20,665 nucleotides of DNA from an uncultured Oscillospiraceae bacterium (lineage in GTDB: Bacteria > Bacillota > Clostridia > Oscillospirales > Oscillospiraceae): contig CAJUOT010000047.1 in NCBI GenBank assembly GCA_910588135.1, positions 1-20,665 of the forward strand, given 5' to 3'. Position numbers and translations under genes: made by a program. Of the stretch, positions 20,637 to 20,665 are shown in pieces; positions within the stretch are counted from its first letter, which is position 1, and each line of letters opens with the position of its first letter. Under the pieces are notes generated by a model. That model worked only from the letters and a program-made list of their open reading frames with translations. It had not been told where the DNA came from and did not search any database.

Positions 20637-20665
20637 AAAAATTGTTGAAACTTTTTTTCCAAACC

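Overview
The window looks like chromosome from a spore-forming, GC-rich gut Firmicute, probably of the Oscillospiraceae (Flavonifractor/Lawsonibacter-like; this placement is inference). The reasons are a SpoVT gene with a sigma-G-like promoter, a stand-alone Spo0A DNA-binding domain, a DUF6442/XRE cassette, AGGAGG-type ribosome sites and a GC-rich sequence with strong sigma-A promoters. A near-perfect ParB site (parS) inside sfsA suggests the window lies in the origin-proximal part of the chromosome.

Layout. 1-1450: low-molecular-weight tyrosine phosphatase, a small unknown protein and an ArsC/Spx-like protein, closed by two terminators. 1500-3590: a sigma-70-like factor behind a 20-bp-period direct repeat, its presumed membrane-anchored DUF4367 partner (whose 3' part is much more AT-rich), and a secreted protein. 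3586-4002: a non-coding stretch with inverted repeats, leading to a palindromic operator/promoter for an XRE regulator overlapped by a stand-alone Spo0A C-terminal domain protein (4003-4679). 4813-5760 (minus): DUF6442 membrane protein, XRE regulator and PH-like protein, driven by a consensus promoter wrapped in three copies of one operator. 5772-8073: a hairpin-rich repeat, a DUF1643 gene (minus), a FUSC-type membrane protein and sfsA. 8092-9075 (minus): a LacI-family regulator.

9388-19907 is the main attraction: one long plus-strand operon divergent from the LacI regulator. It encodes a complete NitT/TauT-type ABC importer (lipoprotein, two permeases, two ATPases), then four TIM-barrel xylose-isomerase-like proteins and two Gfo/Idh/MocA oxidoreductases. 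One TIM-barrel protein (14555-15958) carries at its N terminus a domain of the C-glycoside deglycosidase beta-subunit family (DUF6379). In known gut C-glycoside degraders a Gfo/Idh/MocA enzyme oxidises the sugar C3 hydroxyl, and a complex of a TIM-barrel alpha and a small beta subunit then cleaves the C-C glycosidic bond. The inferred model is import of a C-glycoside or other oxidisable glycoside, 3-oxidation, cleavage by a fused beta-TIM-barrel enzyme, and isomerisation of the released keto-sugar, under LacI-type control. The fusion, the pairing with a NitT-type importer and the complementary defects of the two ATPases are the unusual points.

20040-20573 is spoVT with its own terminator. No tRNA, rRNA, CRISPR array or insertion sequence was recognised.
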